Source of the DNA: Medakamo hakoo
Taxonomy: Eukaryota > Chlorophyta > Trebouxiophyceae > Coccomyxaceae
Assembly: GCA_026636295.1 (NCBI GenBank)
Contig: CP089456.1
Location: 868,001-932,000, forward strand
Length of the DNA stretch: 64,000 nucleotides
Direction of reading: 5' to 3'
The position numbers were made by a program, and so were the translations under genes. Positions 18,797-30,119 of the stretch are shown piece after piece (position 1 is the first letter of the stretch; each line of letters opens with the position of its first letter). The notes beneath the pieces are model-generated. The model ran no database searches. It worked only from the letters and a program-made list of their open reading frames with translations, and was not told the origin of the DNA.

Positions 18797-20635
18797 ATGC
18801 GGGCCTGCCCGCCGCGCGCCCGGGCGAGTGTGCTTGCTCCTGGACTTGCTAGGAGGCGGCAGGGCGCCGTGGGAACAGGCCTCCCACCGCGCGCAAGCCC
18901 GGGGCTGCGCATTAGCGAGCGCCCGGCGCGCCGCGCGCGCGTGGCCGCGGCGACCCCGGCCGACCCTCAACCATCCGACGAGCTCCTGGCCGTCGCGACG
19001 GCCCTCCAAGGCACCTGGCTGGCTGATTACCCTGCCTCCACCAACAGAGAAGCTCTCCTCACCGCCCTGGGCCTGTCCGGCTTGCAACGCGTCACCGCCC
19101 AGAAACTGATCGAAGGGGCCGAGGTCGCGGTCGTGGAGGGCGGCGGCCCATCCAGCCCGCCCGCGCTCGAAGTCCGGTACCTGACGGTCGTCCCCTTTTT
19201 CCGGGTCACGGAACGCGTGCCGCTGGATGGTTCCCCCGCCACCCAGACCCGCCGCGATTTGAAGGCGGGGAGCCAGACGGCCCGGGCGAGTGTGGGCGGG
19301 AGTGAGGGCGGCACCGGCCTGGCCATCATGAGTGCCTGGCAAAGCCCGTCGCCGGCTTGCCTGGTCGAAACGTGGGATCTAACCGGGCCGGACGAGCTGC
19401 GTGTGACGGCGGCCGTGTGGACGGGCGCGATGGCCGCGTCGGCGGGCGCGCGCGGCCGGGCGCCGGGCGGGCAGCCCCGGGCGTCCGCGACGACTGTCTA
19501 CCGGCGCGCGGCCGGCGGGCGGTGGACGCCGCGGTACTCGTACCCGGGAGGCGGCGGCGCGGACGGCGCGGACGCCGCCCGGCGGGCAGTCCTGGTCGCG
19601 GCCGGACTGGGGCTGGCCGCGCTGGCAGCCCGCCCAGCGGCCGCTTTTCCCGCCCTCCCTGGCACCGCCGCGCCCCCGCGCGCCCCCTCCCGTTTCGCCC
19701 GCGCCCCGCTCCCCCTGTTCCCGCGCCGCTCCCTCGACCGGCCCTTTGCCGTCGTCCTCATGCGCTCCTGCTACGACGCGCTGTCGGACACCATCCCGAC
19801 CTACCCCATGGCCGCGTTTCAGGCCTCCTTTTGGACGCGGCGCGCGGACGAGTGGGAAAGCTACATCCAGGCGAGGGCGGACGCCGGCGCGCCCGACCCG
19901 CGCCCGCCGCAGGGCGACCTCACGTCCGCGCCCTACTTTGACTTCATCTCGCACGCCCAGTGGGGCGCGCTGGACGTGGCGGTGGACGGCGCGGCGGACA
20001 TGCTGGCTGCCCCGCTCCTGGCTGCAGAAGGCTGGGCGGATGACGGCGACCGCCCGCCGGAGACGGAGGTGACGGCCGACCTGGCCGCGGCCGCCGAAGC
20101 CTCGACCTCCGCCTCGTCTCCCATGCCGCCCCTCCCCCCGCCGCCCGCCTTGCGCACGGCTCTAGCCGCCGCCGCGGGCGACCGCATCTACGCCATGCTG
20201 GTGGAGGGCTTCCAGGGCCAGGCCTTCAACCCTCCCCGCCCGCCGTCGCCGTCTGACAAGATGGGGAGCGTGCGGGCGGCCGTCCAGGCGCTGGCGGACG
20301 TGTTTGTGCGGTGCGGCTTTGCACTGTCAGCGACGGTCGCGCTCGACCCGGACACGTCACCGTCTGACGCGGCGGGCACGCTGCTGATCACCGTGCTGGG
20401 CCCAGCCACGCTGTGGGGTTGCGCCGAACGCGCGGCGCGCGGCGCGGCGCCCAACGCCCTGGACGCGCTGGCGGTCGGCGGGCTGTTGCGCGCCGGCGGG
20501 GTGGGGGCGACGCTGGTGGGCGTTGAGGTGGGAGAGACGGGGTACACACAGAAATGGGTGGTTGGGGAGGGGCCGGTTCGCGTAGACCCGGGAGCCGTGC
20601 CGCCGCAGCCGCCGCCGGACGTGGGAGAGGAGTGA
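18797..20635 (+). CDS. Plastid protein: FABP-like N-terminal half fused to a second lumen-signal-bearing half
   Basis: An uninterrupted frame of 612 residues. Residues 1-55 are a plastid transit peptide (Arg-rich, ending near RARVAAATP). Residues 60-250 form a beta-rich, fatty-acid-binding-protein-like domain: GTWLADYPASTNREALL, a GLSGLQRVTAQKL helix, then strands such as LEVRYLTVVPFFRVTERV and CLVETWDL. At about 259-285 there is RRAVLVAAGLGLAALAARPAAA, which has the form of a twin-arginine thylakoid signal with an AxA end. The second half (about 285-600) contains SCYDALSDTIPTYPMAAFQ and APYFDFISHAQWGALDV and is unknown to me. An internal Met at 19429 begins a stretch that itself resembles a bipartite lumen presequence, so a second product could start there. 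The next Met upstream of 18797 (18731) would add 22 residues with a hydrophobic segment and is less plausible. Confidence 0.65.
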   Translation: MRACPPRARASVLAPGLARRRQGAVGTGLPPRASPGLRISERPARRARVAAATPADPQPSDELLAVATALQGTWLADYPASTNREALLTALGLSGLQRVTAQKLIEGAEVAVVEGGGPSSPPALEVRYLTVVPFFRVTERVPLDGSPATQTRRDLKAGSQTARASVGGSEGGTGLAIMSAWQSPSPACLVETWDLTGPDELRVTAAVWTGAMAASAGARGRAPGGQPRASATTVYRRAAGGRWTPRYSYPGGGGADGADAARRAVLVAAGLGLAALAARPAAAFPALPGTAAPPRAPSRFARAPLPLFPRRSLDRPFAVVLMRSCYDALSDTIPTYPMAAFQASFWTRRADEWESYIQARADAGAPDPRPPQGDLTSAPYFDFISHAQWGALDVAVDGAADMLAAPLLAAEGWADDGDRPPETEVTADLAAAAEASTSASSPMPPLPPPPALRTALAAAAGDRIYAMLVEGFQGQAFNPPRPPSPSDKMGSVRAAVQALADVFVRCGFALSATVALDPDTSPSDAAGTLLITVLGPATLWGCAERAARGAAPNALDALAVGGLLRAGGVGATLVGVEVGETGYTQKWVVGEGPVRVDPGAVPPQPPPDVGEE

Positions 20636-21228
20636 GGAGTGGGGTGAAGGTTGAAGGAAGGCAGAGAGCGTCAGACAGACTTGCTTTTCCTCTCTCTTCC
20701 GGCGTCTGCGGCGCGGCGGTCGCCCGCCCTCTACCACCTCATCCGGCCTACCTTCACAGGTGCGCGTGCACTTGGACTACAGTTGGGGCGTGGTCGCGGC
20801 CTTGGTAGAGCGTTGGAGACGCGCAAGGGCGGGCGTCAGCGAGTTTCGCGCCGGGGCAGATGCGCCGCGCGACAAGCCACGGGCCGTGTGGCGTCAGGGC
20901 CGCCCTGATTCTCTGTCCGTCCCCCCACACGAGGTGGACGGGTGGTGGTGCTTTGGTGTGGGCATACCTGCGGTGTCGTGAGGAGCCTCCTTCCGCCGGC
21001 GCTGCGAACTATGGCTCGCAGCCAATATAGCACGGCAAAAAACAATTGCAACCTGTTCGTGCACGCCTTCACGCGCTCACCCGCTTTCCTTTCCATGCAC
21101 AACCCCACGCAGAGGCACGCCCGGCGCTCGGAATACAGGCAGACTGCGCGTGGGTGGGCGTTGGAAAGGGGTGTGGACCCAGCCTCGCGCAAGAAGGTCT
21201 TGTTTTTTCTCGGACAGTCCAAACCTCT
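20636..21228. other. Intergenic region upstream of the secreted-protein gene
   Basis: This 593-bp stretch holds no coding segment I can support. A hairpin GCTGCGA/TCGCAGC with an 8-nt loop lies at about 20999-21020. An AT-richer patch CCAATATAGCA follows at about 21021-21031 and could be a core promoter element about 200 bp before the downstream start codon. A GTGAGT-free, C/T-rich interval at 20690-20760 looks like the 3' flank of the previous gene. Confidence 0.3.
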
Positions 21229-23485
21229 ATGCGGCCCGTCGGACGAGCGGCGGTCGCCCTCCTTCTGCTCGGCCTCAGCGCCGCGGCCGCCGCGCCGGCG
21301 CCCGGGCCGGCAGGAGCCAGGGTGGCACCGCTGAAGGCTAAAGTTTCGGCATCGGCACGAAAAACCGGGCCGGCAGCCCCGCCGGCGGCCAAGTCGCGCC
21401 CCAACCCGGCGCTCCCCACGCCGACCGGACTTGAGTTTTTCCAAAACATGACCGACGCTGAGATGGAGCCTTATTTCGCGGCGGGCACCGTGCCGTACTT
21501 GCCCGGGCACGAGCCCCAGTTCGGCGGCAATGTGACGGGTAAAGCGACGTGGGACCTGTGCGTTTTTTTGTTTTCTTTGACTTTTTTTTTGGCCGCGACC
21601 ACGGCCACCACCCGCTCCCTCCCTCTCTCACGCCACACCCTTCACCCGCCACCCTCCTCCCACCACCATCCAACAACAGTTGCATGGGCCAGACCTACAT
21701 CAACGCCTTCACCACGGGCCACCACTACTCGCCCGGCAATCCGCGCGGCGGGTGGCCCGGCGGGCTCGCCCACCCGCTGAACAACGCGTTTCACCGCACG
21801 TGGTGGGGCAAGTGCGTTTTTTTTTTGGTCCGTGTGCGGAGCGCGTGCTGCGCCCACCTCTCCCCCCTCCCACCGCCACCAAAGCTCACACCGCACCACC
21901 ACCAACTCGCCACCCCTCCCATTCCCGTTACCAGGGTCTTTTACAACGACGGCTCCGGCTCGCCCGTCACCCAGCTGTGGAACCTGTTCTTCAGCAACGC
22001 GACCGTTGACTTTGACGCGGTCGCGTACAACGCGACGGCGGGCGTGACGCCCGGCGCGCCGGTCCTGACGCAGGACGGCCGCCCGTCCATCATGATCGAC
22101 TACGGGGAATCGAACGAGCTCATTTTCCGGTCCGTCGTGGACGAGGCGCGGCTGGTGAACCCGGAGCTGAACCTGTACCTGGGCCGCATCTGGTTGCGCA
22201 ACCCGGTCGAGGGCCTGAAGAAAAAGGCGTTCTACTCCCGCGCCGGACAAATGAAGGACGCCAAAGTCTTGGCGGCCCTCAACTCGACCTTCCTCAACTT
22301 CATGGGCTGGGGCAACGCCACGTACGGCGACACGGAGCCCGGCGACTTCTACCCTCTGGGCTACTTTGCGATGCAGTGCACGGGGCCGCACACGCCCAAG
22401 CTCCACTACACGGCCCAAGCCTACCTGTGGGCGCTGCTCGACACCAAAATGGGGTTCGTGCCGGCCGACTACTCTTTGCCGGCCCTCCACCAGGAGAACA
22501 ACACGCACCCTGTCAAGGCCGGGCCGGGCTTCCCCAACCCGAGCAATTACCACAACGGGACCATGCCCAAGGTGAGGACAACGGGGGCAGCCAAAAAAAA
22601 AAAAAAGACTCACCCCCTGTCTCCATGCCGTCCATCCCATGGCCCCCGCCCGGCCCTGCCTTTCTCACCGCCCTTCCGTCCATCCCTCCCTCCTCCACAC
22701 AGTTCCACATCTGGCCATTCAAGCCCTCGGATGTCACCAACATCGGTAACTTCACTGCGAAACCTTCGAAAACGGAACTCATGGTCGGCCGCGGCGCGGA
22801 CTACCCCATCACCGCGCGCGGGATGGAGAAGTGGAGGCAAGCCGGCGAGCCGGGCGCGTGGTGGACGCCGACGGACGAGGAGCTGGCCGCGGCCGACCTG
22901 GGCGCCAAGCTGGGCCTGCCCGCCGCCATTGCTGGAAGGATCGCGTCCGCGAAGCTGGCGGCGGGCCAGCACAGCAACGCCACCCTGTCCCCGCTGGACG
23001 TGACGGCCTGGGCGGTCGACGCGATCGAAGCCGCGCACGCGGCCGTCGCCGAAGCCGCGTCCCGCCCCGCACCCCTCTCCTCCAAGCTGGCCCGCGAAAT
23101 CACGGCCGCCAAATTCAGGAAAAAACTGGCGGTGGCGGCGGTCGTGGACGGCTTCCACCTGGTCGAAGGCGTCATCGACGCGCACCACCACCCGGACGCG
23201 GCGGCGCACGTGAGCAAGGTCAAAGCCCTGGCCACGCTCATCGACGCGTACAAAGAAGCGCCGAAGCAGGAGCTGCCGCTGAAAGCGCCGCCGCTGGACA
23301 AGGAGGTGGACGGGGAGGCGATTGTCCAGGCGCTCAAGGACGCGGTCGCGAACAAGACCGAGTTTGCTGGGCCGCTCAAGGTCTCGCCGGCTGTGGCAGC
23401 CCAACAGGTCAAGGCCGCGCTCAAGGGCGGGGACCTGCCGTGGGAGCAACACCCCAAACGCGTCGACCCGCCTGTGCGGTCGTGA
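21229..23485 (+). CDS. Secreted protein of unknown function with weak GXWXG/DUF4334-like features
   Basis: Four exons (21229-21557, 21680-21811, 21935-22571, 22703-23485) join in phase to 626 residues. The start is set by a signal peptide (RAAVALLLLGLSAAAAA). The conserved-looking core (about 95-365) includes DLCMGQTYINAF, a TGHHYSPGNP turn, RTWWGKVFYNDGSGSP and IMIDYGESNELIFRSVV. NLYLGRIWLRNP and FMGWGNATYGDTEPGDFYPL follow. The WWGK plus IDY...FR order faintly recalls the bacterial GXWXG and DUF4334 pair, a beta-barrel type fold, but this is a weak impression. Several NxT/S sites (NVT, NAT, NST, NMT) suit a secreted glycoprotein. The C-terminal 260 residues are Ala-rich helices. Introns 1 and 2 both open with GTGCG followed by T-runs. 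Confidence 0.65.
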
Positions 23486-23967
23486 GGTGTGTGTGTGTGT
23501 GTGTGCGTTTCTTCTTCTGACTAACCCGTTGAACAAGCTAGAGTGTTGGGGCGAGTGGCACACACGGCCCTCCTGCGCAATGCGTGCGCAAGTGCCATGC
23601 GCGTCACCGCCGAATTAACCATATTCTTTCGGGCGTTCGGTTGTTGCTGGGGAGTGGAACGGGGCGGGGGTGGATGCGGGAGTGGACACGATACAAACAT
23701 TGACGAAATAGAGTAAAAGCACTCTCCTTTCTACACGGAGGTCACGCCCAGCGTTTCACATTTTCACGTGACAGCAGCGCCATGAGGCTTGAAGAAAAAA
23801 AGAAAGCAAAGCAAGGAAGGGGATTGGAGGGCGAGGGGCGGAAAAAAGGGGCGAGCACCGGCGCGCGCGCAGTCGAGAGCCTGGAGGGTTGGAAAATCGG
23901 CTCTCACAACGGGGCGGGGGGTGCTCGTCAAACGGAAAAGGGGGGGAACGATGAAAAGGCTTCTTTA
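23486..23967. other. Intergenic region between two convergent genes
   Basis: 482 bp between tail-to-tail genes. It begins with a short (GT)n run at 23487-23503. A less GC-rich interval (about 23600-23780) includes GATACAAACATTGACGAAAT. No conserved ORF, tRNA or clear RNA gene was seen; it probably contains the two 3' untranslated regions. Confidence 0.4.
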
Positions 23968-26537
23968 TTAAGACGATGGCCGGCCGGGCGGCCCGCTGGA
24001 CCGGCGGCGGCCCAGGCCCGTGTCGGGCGTGCCGCCGCCATCGCCCATGAACGAAAAGCGGACGCCCAGGCGGGCGACGGCTTCGTCCAGGTCGCCCGAC
24101 ACGCCCGCTCCCGCGATGAGCGGGTGCGGGTTCAGGAAGCCGCCCGTCGCGGCAGCAGCGGCCGCGGCGCGGGCGGCGGCCGTCGCAGGCGACGCCGGCG
24201 GCGGTTTACGGCCGGGCGGCAGGGGGCCCGAGTGGCCGTCGTCGGCGCGGCCGCCCAGGCGCGAGGGGCCCGCCGCGGTGGGGGAGCCGGGGACGGAGCC
24301 GCCGCCCGCGCCACCAGCCAGGCCCGACAGGGCGGCCGCAAAGTCGGAGCCGGCGTCGGAGCCCGCGGACGTCGACCCGCCCAGGGCGGCGGCCGAGGAG
24401 GAGGCGGCCAGCATCGAGCCAGAGCCGGACAGGGTCGGGCCCAGGCCATTGCCCATGCCCGGGACCAGGGACGCGCCGGACGGCCGGCGGGAGACGGGCC
24501 CGGAGGCGGAGCCGTGGTTGGAGGCGGCGGCCAGGGTGGAGGCAGACCCACCCGCGCCGGCCAACAGGGAGGCCGCCGCGGCGGCGGCCGCGGAGGCGGC
24601 ACTGCCGAGTGGGGAGCCGGGCGCGGAGGGCGGGGCGGAGCCGGGCAGGCTGCCGCCGCGTCCGCCGCCGGCCGCCGCGGCCGCGGCGGCCGCGTAGTCC
24701 GCCATGGCGGCCGCTGCCACGGCACGAGCAGCGGCAGCGTGCACAGCCGCCACGGCCAAGCTGGAGGACCCGGCGCCGGCGGACGCACGGGGCGGCGGCG
24801 GGTGGAAGGGCGCGGCGTGGCCGGCCGCGGCGGCGGCCGTGGCGGACAGGTTGCCCGCCGCCGCGGCGGCCGCGGCCGCCGCGGCCGCCGCCCGCGCGGT
24901 CGCCGACCCACCGGGTGGGGGAGCGCCCAACCCGAGCTGGCGCCGCATGGCCATGGACATGCGCGGGCCCTCGTGGTCGGGGCCCAGGCCGGCCGTGCCG
25001 GGCGTCGACGAGGCGGCGAGCGGGGACAGGCCCAGCCGCTCGCGGTCGGCGCCCGCGCCGCCCGCCCGCACGCGCACGGGCGCCAGGCCGGCGGCACGGG
25101 CAGACAGGGGCGACGCCGTCCCGCTGGACACGGCCGCGTCGGAGGAGAGGTCGCCTCCCTCGGACGACGACCCCGGCCCCGCGCCGGTGGCGGAGGACGG
25201 GCGCAGCGAGATGGACGGCGGCGTGGGCGGCGGGGTCGTGCTTGGCGGCAGGGCCGGCGCGCCGGCGGCGGCGTCCCCGCTCCCTGGCAGCCCGTCACCA
25301 GCCGCGCGCGGCGTGACATTGCGGCTGTCGCCCGCACCACGGCGGGAGGAGCGGGCGGTGTCCGGGTCTTCCGCGCCTTTGCCGTCGCACCACCCGCCGC
25401 CGCTGCCGCACGCGGCTGGCCCGACAGGCGGCGCTTTGCCCGCCAGCAACGCCGCCGCTTGCGCCGCGACCACAGCCCCGACTTCTTCGGGCGCCTCGGC
25501 CATGGCCGCCAGGCGGGCCGCGCGCAGGGACGCCGCCTGTTCGGGCGTCCACTCGTCGTCCAGGGCCGGCGTGCGCAGTTCAGACGGCGCGTGCGCAAAA
25601 AAGCACACGCGGCGGCGGCAGTGCGCGCCCTCGGCGCACAGGCGGGTGCGGTACCGGGTCGGGTGCAGGTGGCGCTCGTAGACGCCGTGAGCGTACGGGC
25701 ATTGGGCGCCCTGGCGTGTTGGGTGTGTGTGGGAAGGGGTGAGGGCTTCGTCCGTCTCCGCCTCTCTCCACCCACCCACCCACCCACCCTCCTCTCTCTC
25801 CAGCCAACCACTCACCAGCAAGCACAGCCCGTGGCGGTAGTCCGGGCACGGCTCCGCCAGGTACGCGTGCGTGCGCGGGTCGCGGCGGCGCGCATTCTCG
25901 TGCGGGTGGGCGTACGGGCATTCCTCCCACGGGTGGGTGGCCCGGCGGGTGCAGGGCGTGACCTGACGTGGAGTGGGAGTGGAGTGGAGGGGGGGAGTGA
26001 GGCAAAGGGCGGCCGGTGGCGAGAGGAACGGCCTTTTTTTTTTCTTTGCCAACAAAAATTTCTCACCTTGAACTGGTACAGAATAAAGTCCGTGTCGTAC
26101 GCGGACTGGTTCTGGTGGTGAGAATGCGCATGAGCCGCCAGATGCTGGGCTTCGGCGGCCGAGGCGGCGGCGACGGCGGCCGCGTGGTGTGCCGCGACTG
26201 CAGCCGCGGCAGAGTGCGCCTGCGTGGATTCGTCGGGGAAGAAAGGCGGCGGGCGCGCGGTGAGTTTTCGGCGCGACCGCGCTCCACTATGATTGAGAGC
26301 TCCGCGCTCAGCCACGGGCAGGGGGTCTCTGGACGAGGGGTGGCAGGCGCGCGCATAGCCGTACGGCGCGAGCTGTTGCCGCGCGACAAACTGAATTCGC
26401 CGGCCGGCGGCGCGGCGGCCTCTCCCCGCCACGCCCGCCCCAGACCCGCGTCCACTCACATCCCAACCATAGCCGTACGGAAGGCCGTACGGTGGCGGTG
26501 GGCCGCCGCCGCCTGGGTAGCCGTTTCCGTAATTCAT
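23968..26537 (-). CDS. Plant-type RR-tandem CCCH zinc finger protein
   Basis: Four exons (26460-26537, 26067-26219, 25816-25962, 23968-25710) give 706 residues. Proteins of this plant and algal class bind RNA, shuttle between nucleus and cytoplasmic granules and act in stress and mRNA decay. Exon 3 carries the RR region, VTPCTRR...HPWEECPYAHPHENARRRDPR. The tandem fingers are CPDYRHGLCLLGAQCPYAH (C-x7-C-x5-C-x3-H, split by intron 3) and LCAEGAHCRRRVCFFAH (C-x5-C-x4-C-x3-H), matching the plant-unique spacing. The exon 2 acceptor at 26219 is the least certain junction because the frame stays open through the whole intron. The C-terminal 500 residues are low complexity: Ala runs, Gly, Ser and Pro, with no ankyrin repeats. 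Short Ala/His-rich stretches precede the RR region. The gene starts 89 bp from the divergent LRR gene. Confidence 0.88.
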
Positions 26538-26625
26538 GGTGCTGCGTTCTTTTTTTTTTTGCTGGCTGCCGAACAAAGGAGTGTTGCAGACGCGAGCTCG
26601 CTTCTCCGAGAACGAAGTTTTTGCA

Positions 26626-29600
26626 ATGCGCGGCCCGGCCTTGACGGCGGCCGGCCTCATTCTAGCCCTGGCAACCCATGCCTCCGCAGGCAGCGTAGGC
26701 ATGTCCTGCGTCCGCAACCCCGCGGGACGCTCGGGCTGGGGTGGGGCCGGCGGCGGCGTCTTTGAGCGGTGCTCCGCGGCCGTCGCCGTCGGTCCGGGCA
26801 CGCCCGCGACCTACGCCTTCACCATCACGCCCGCCGACGTCGCCGACCAGCGCTTCGACGTCGAGCTGGCGGTCGGGGTAAACGCTGGAGATGTGGACTT
26901 GTGCGTTTTCGGTTTTGGGTGGTGCGGCCGGGGCAAAGGCTGGAAAGGGAGGAGGGAGAGGGGAGAAGGTTGACGGGGCTTAGAGCAGAGAAGCGCAGAG
27001 CGGCGGCTCTGGCCGGACTTGTGCGGCGGCCACCGGCCACGCCACCGCTCGGCTCGCCTCCTTCTCCCTCCTGCTAAAGACGTCGGTGTTGGGCCTACGC
27101 TGCGATGGGTATGCATGACCATTTAGAGGCCGGCCAGGCCGCGCACCCGCGCGAAAATCCAAAGCGCATGGCCACTAGCCGCCACGCTCACCCACCCCGC
27201 CCACCCCTCCACCATCCCATCCCATCCAACAGCCGCATCGACCTCCCGGCCGACGCCCCGGCGTCGGCGAGGCGCCCCACCCTCCGCGCCTCCACGCCCG
27301 GCGTCCCCGCCGCCCTGTACCTGCCGCGCACGGCGTTAGTGCCCGGACGGTACCGCGTCGTCCTCACCCCACCGCCGGATGGTGACGCGACCGCGCCGTG
27401 CGTGGGCGCGGACGCCGAGGCCAGCATCGCCTTTGTCATGGCGCCGCGCCGGGCGAGTGCCGAGACGACGGCAAGCGTGGTGCAGGTAAGGCAAAGAGCA
27501 GGAGCACGCCGGCGTGCGGGCAGGGTCTTGCTGCGTACCGGGGCTTCTCTTCTCACCCCAACCTGTGTGCCCATCCCCATCCCATCCGCACAGTTCCTGC
27601 AAACCTGCTGCCCGTCCGGTTCCGGCGCGGCGTGCGAGTCCATCTTGCGCGCCGACCTGGCGGGCGAAGACCCGGACGTCTGCACCGCACCCTGGGCCGT
27701 GTGCACGCGGTGAGTTTGGCTCGTGTGTGTGTGTTTCCCTTGCCCCACTTTCCATCCACCCCAAGAAAAAAAAAAGAGAGAGCCGTGATGAGACTTTCAT
27801 TATATTTTGCCGATCTGAGATATCCGGGATTCGACCCCCGGGCCAAAAAACGTGCTGTTAGTACCCATTGGCTGTGTCTGAGCTCTTTCCTACCGTGTTT
27901 GCGAGACGGGACGGAACCGGGATGAAAGGCAGACGGAAAAAACGCCGCTCACCCCCCCCCCCCCCCCCATCCCCATCAACACCAACACCCCACAGGTCTG
28001 GCGCCCTGCAAGACGTGCGCCTGCCGCGGACCGGCCTGGCCTGCGACGCGGCCAGCGCCCTGTCTCCCCTCTTGAAAAGCATTGGGCCCTCCCTGCGCAC
28101 CCTGGACGTGAGCGGCAACGCTCTCACGGGGGACGTCGCCACGGTCGCGGCCGCGCTCGAGCAATATACGCCGGCCCTCACAGCGCTCGACGCCAGCGCC
28201 AACGCCCTGGCGGGCGACCTGGGCGCTGCGTGCGGCCTGGCGGCGTCGCCTAACCTCACAGCACTGGACTTGAGCGGCAACGCCGGCATCCACGGCGCCC
28301 TGCCGGCCTGCCTGGCCTCCTCCCCGCCCGCGCTGCGCACGCTGCGCCTGGACGGGACGGGCCTGACAGGCGGACCGCTGCCGCCCCTGGCGCCCAGCTT
28401 GCAACGCCTGTCGGCTGCGCGGGCAGGCTTGAGCGGCGACCTACCCGCAGACTTCCCACCGAGCCTGGTGGCGCTGGGCCTGGGCGGCAACGGGTTGACC
28501 GGCCGCCTGCCCCCCGCGCCGCCAGCCTCGCTGTGCGCCCTCGACCTGGCCGACAACGCGCTCAGTGGGCCCATCCCGCCGCTGTACGGCGAGGCGCCGG
28601 CCCTGGTGTCCATTTCTCTGGCTGGCAATGCTTTGGGTGGTGTCATGCCGTCCGGGTGGGCGTACCGGCCGCGCCTGCGGGCCGTGGACGTGTCGCGCAA
28701 CGGCGTGGGATTGAATGGGTCGCTCCACACCGACTGGGCGCGCGCAACGGCGCTGCGCACACTCAACGCCTCGCACAACGGCCTGTGGGGACCCTTGCCG
28801 CCCAGCCTGCTCGCCGCTCCATCCCTGTCCTCCCTGGACCTGTCCGCCAACGTCCTGACGGGCGGCCTGCCCGAAGTCGCGGCGGCCTTGCCGCGCGACG
28901 GGTCCTCCCTGCTGCGCACGCTCGACCTGTCAACCAACCCGGGCTTTGACGCGTCGGCCTTGCCCGCGTGCGGCGGCCTGGCCCGGCTCGGGGTGTTCCA
29001 GGGCGGTGGCGGCGGTGACCCTGCTGGGGCAGGTGACGACGACGACGCCTCGACACCGTCGTCTAAAATGCAAGCCGCCCTGTCGCGCGCGGCCGCGGTC
29101 GTTGGTGGTGGCCCGCCCCAACCCCCACTCCAGCGCACGGCCGCCCTGGACCGCCGCCCGCCGCCCTCGCCCGCCGCGCGCCGGGCGGCTATCGCGGCGG
29201 CGGCAGCGGCAGCTGAGCGGGAGGGTGCGGTGGCGGCCGCGGTGGCGACGCCCCGCCGGTTCGCGCTGACCGGCGCGGACGCGCGCGGGGCCGAGGTGCC
29301 GTCCTGGTTGGTCGACGCCCTCGTCGCCGCGCCTGGCGACGCGTCGATCGAGGTCGACCTGGCCGGCCTCAACCTCGCCTGCCCGGCGGCCGGCATCGAA
29401 CTGGGCTCGTCCGCCTGGGCCCTGGCCCGGCCGTTCGTCGCCCGGCGGCCGCCCGCCGACGCGCTGGCCGGGCTGACGTGCTCCGGGCCGGGCGGGGTGG
29501 ACACGGCCGTCGCGGCCATCGTCCGCGAGCCGCCGCCGCCGCCTCCCACCCAGCAACTGCCCGCCCCGCCCCTGCTCCTCCTCCCTGCTCGGGACGTCAT

Positions 29601-29934
29601 CGTCGCTGCCGCCGCGCCCGTCGCGGCGGCTGTCGACGCGGCGCGCGGGCGGGCGGCCGCCGTCGGTGCCGCCTCGCTCTGCGCCGCGTCGGCCGCCGTC
29701 GTCGGCGTGGCCGTGGCCGTCCGTGCCCGGGCCGCCTCCGCCGCTCGCCGTGACGCGGGGCGGGCCCGCGCGTCCAGTGGGGAGGAGCCGGCCGAGTACT
29801 GCCCGGAAGCCGGCGTCGTGGCGGCGCTGCGGGTGGAGCGGCCGGGCAGCGCTGGAACCGACCCCCTGTCGCCCAAGCTGCGCTTGGGCGACGGCCCGCG
29901 GTGCCGCGGCGGCGGCGGTGGCGGCCGGGGCTGA
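26626..29934 (+). CDS. Leucine-rich repeat membrane glycoprotein without a kinase domain
   Basis: Four exons (26626-26900, 27233-27485, 27594-27709, 27996-29934) join in phase to 860 residues. A signal peptide (LTAAGLILALATHASA) leads into a Cys-containing ectodomain of about 190 residues, which ends with QTCCPSGSG and CTAPWAVC and is of beta-sandwich, pre-peptidase-like character. About ten leucine-rich repeats follow (about 215-560), for example LRTLDVSGNALTGDV and LTALDLSGNAGIHGALP, of the plant extracellular type with the LxGxLP ending. A second globular segment follows, then one membrane span near 770-790 (GAASLCAASAAVVGVAVAV) and a short tail ending in Gly. Domain order is that of receptor-like proteins; signalling would need a partner. 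Intron 3 (27710-27995) carries a candidate snoRNA. Confidence 0.83.
27776..27889 (+). ncRNA. Candidate intronic C/D box snoRNA
   Basis: Within intron 3 of the LRR gene there is a less GC-rich island. Box C GTGATGA lies at 27785-27791 and box D CTGA at 27878-27881. The flanks GAGAGAGC (27776-27783) and GCTCTTTC (27882-27889) form an eight-pair terminal stem with one G-U pair, as expected for an intron-encoded C/D snoRNA. An internal CTGA at 27815-27818 could be box D'; no clear box C' was found. Putative guides end at 27814 (TTATATTTTGCCGAT) and 27877 (CCCATTGGCTGTGT), but I could not match them to rRNA. A hairpin CCGGG/CCCGG sits between the boxes. Confidence 0.4.
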
Positions 29935-30119
29935 AGTCATTCGGAAACTGAACGTTGTGCTCCCTTCCTTTAGAAAATTGTTTGCGGTGTGTGCGTGTGT
30001 GTGTGTCTGTTTCTTTGCGTGAAAAAACGGGGTGTGAGAAAACGAAAGTTTTTTCGGGGGCGTGGTGTGATGATTCTCTGGTGTGTTGCACAAAAGCCGT
30101 CGCCGCAACCTCCCCTCCT

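Noticed and set aside
23782-26121. A 779-residue open frame on the + strand
   Set aside because: It lies antisense to the CCCH zinc finger gene, is almost entirely Arg/Gly/Ala and has no family motif. High GC content removes stop codons, so such shadows are expected.
27795-27850. tRNA-like T-arm (GGGATTCGACCCCC) in LRR intron 3
   Set aside because: Tried on both strands: no acceptor stem, D-arm or anticodon arm could be paired around it, and no T-run terminator follows. The C/D box snoRNA reading fits the same island better.
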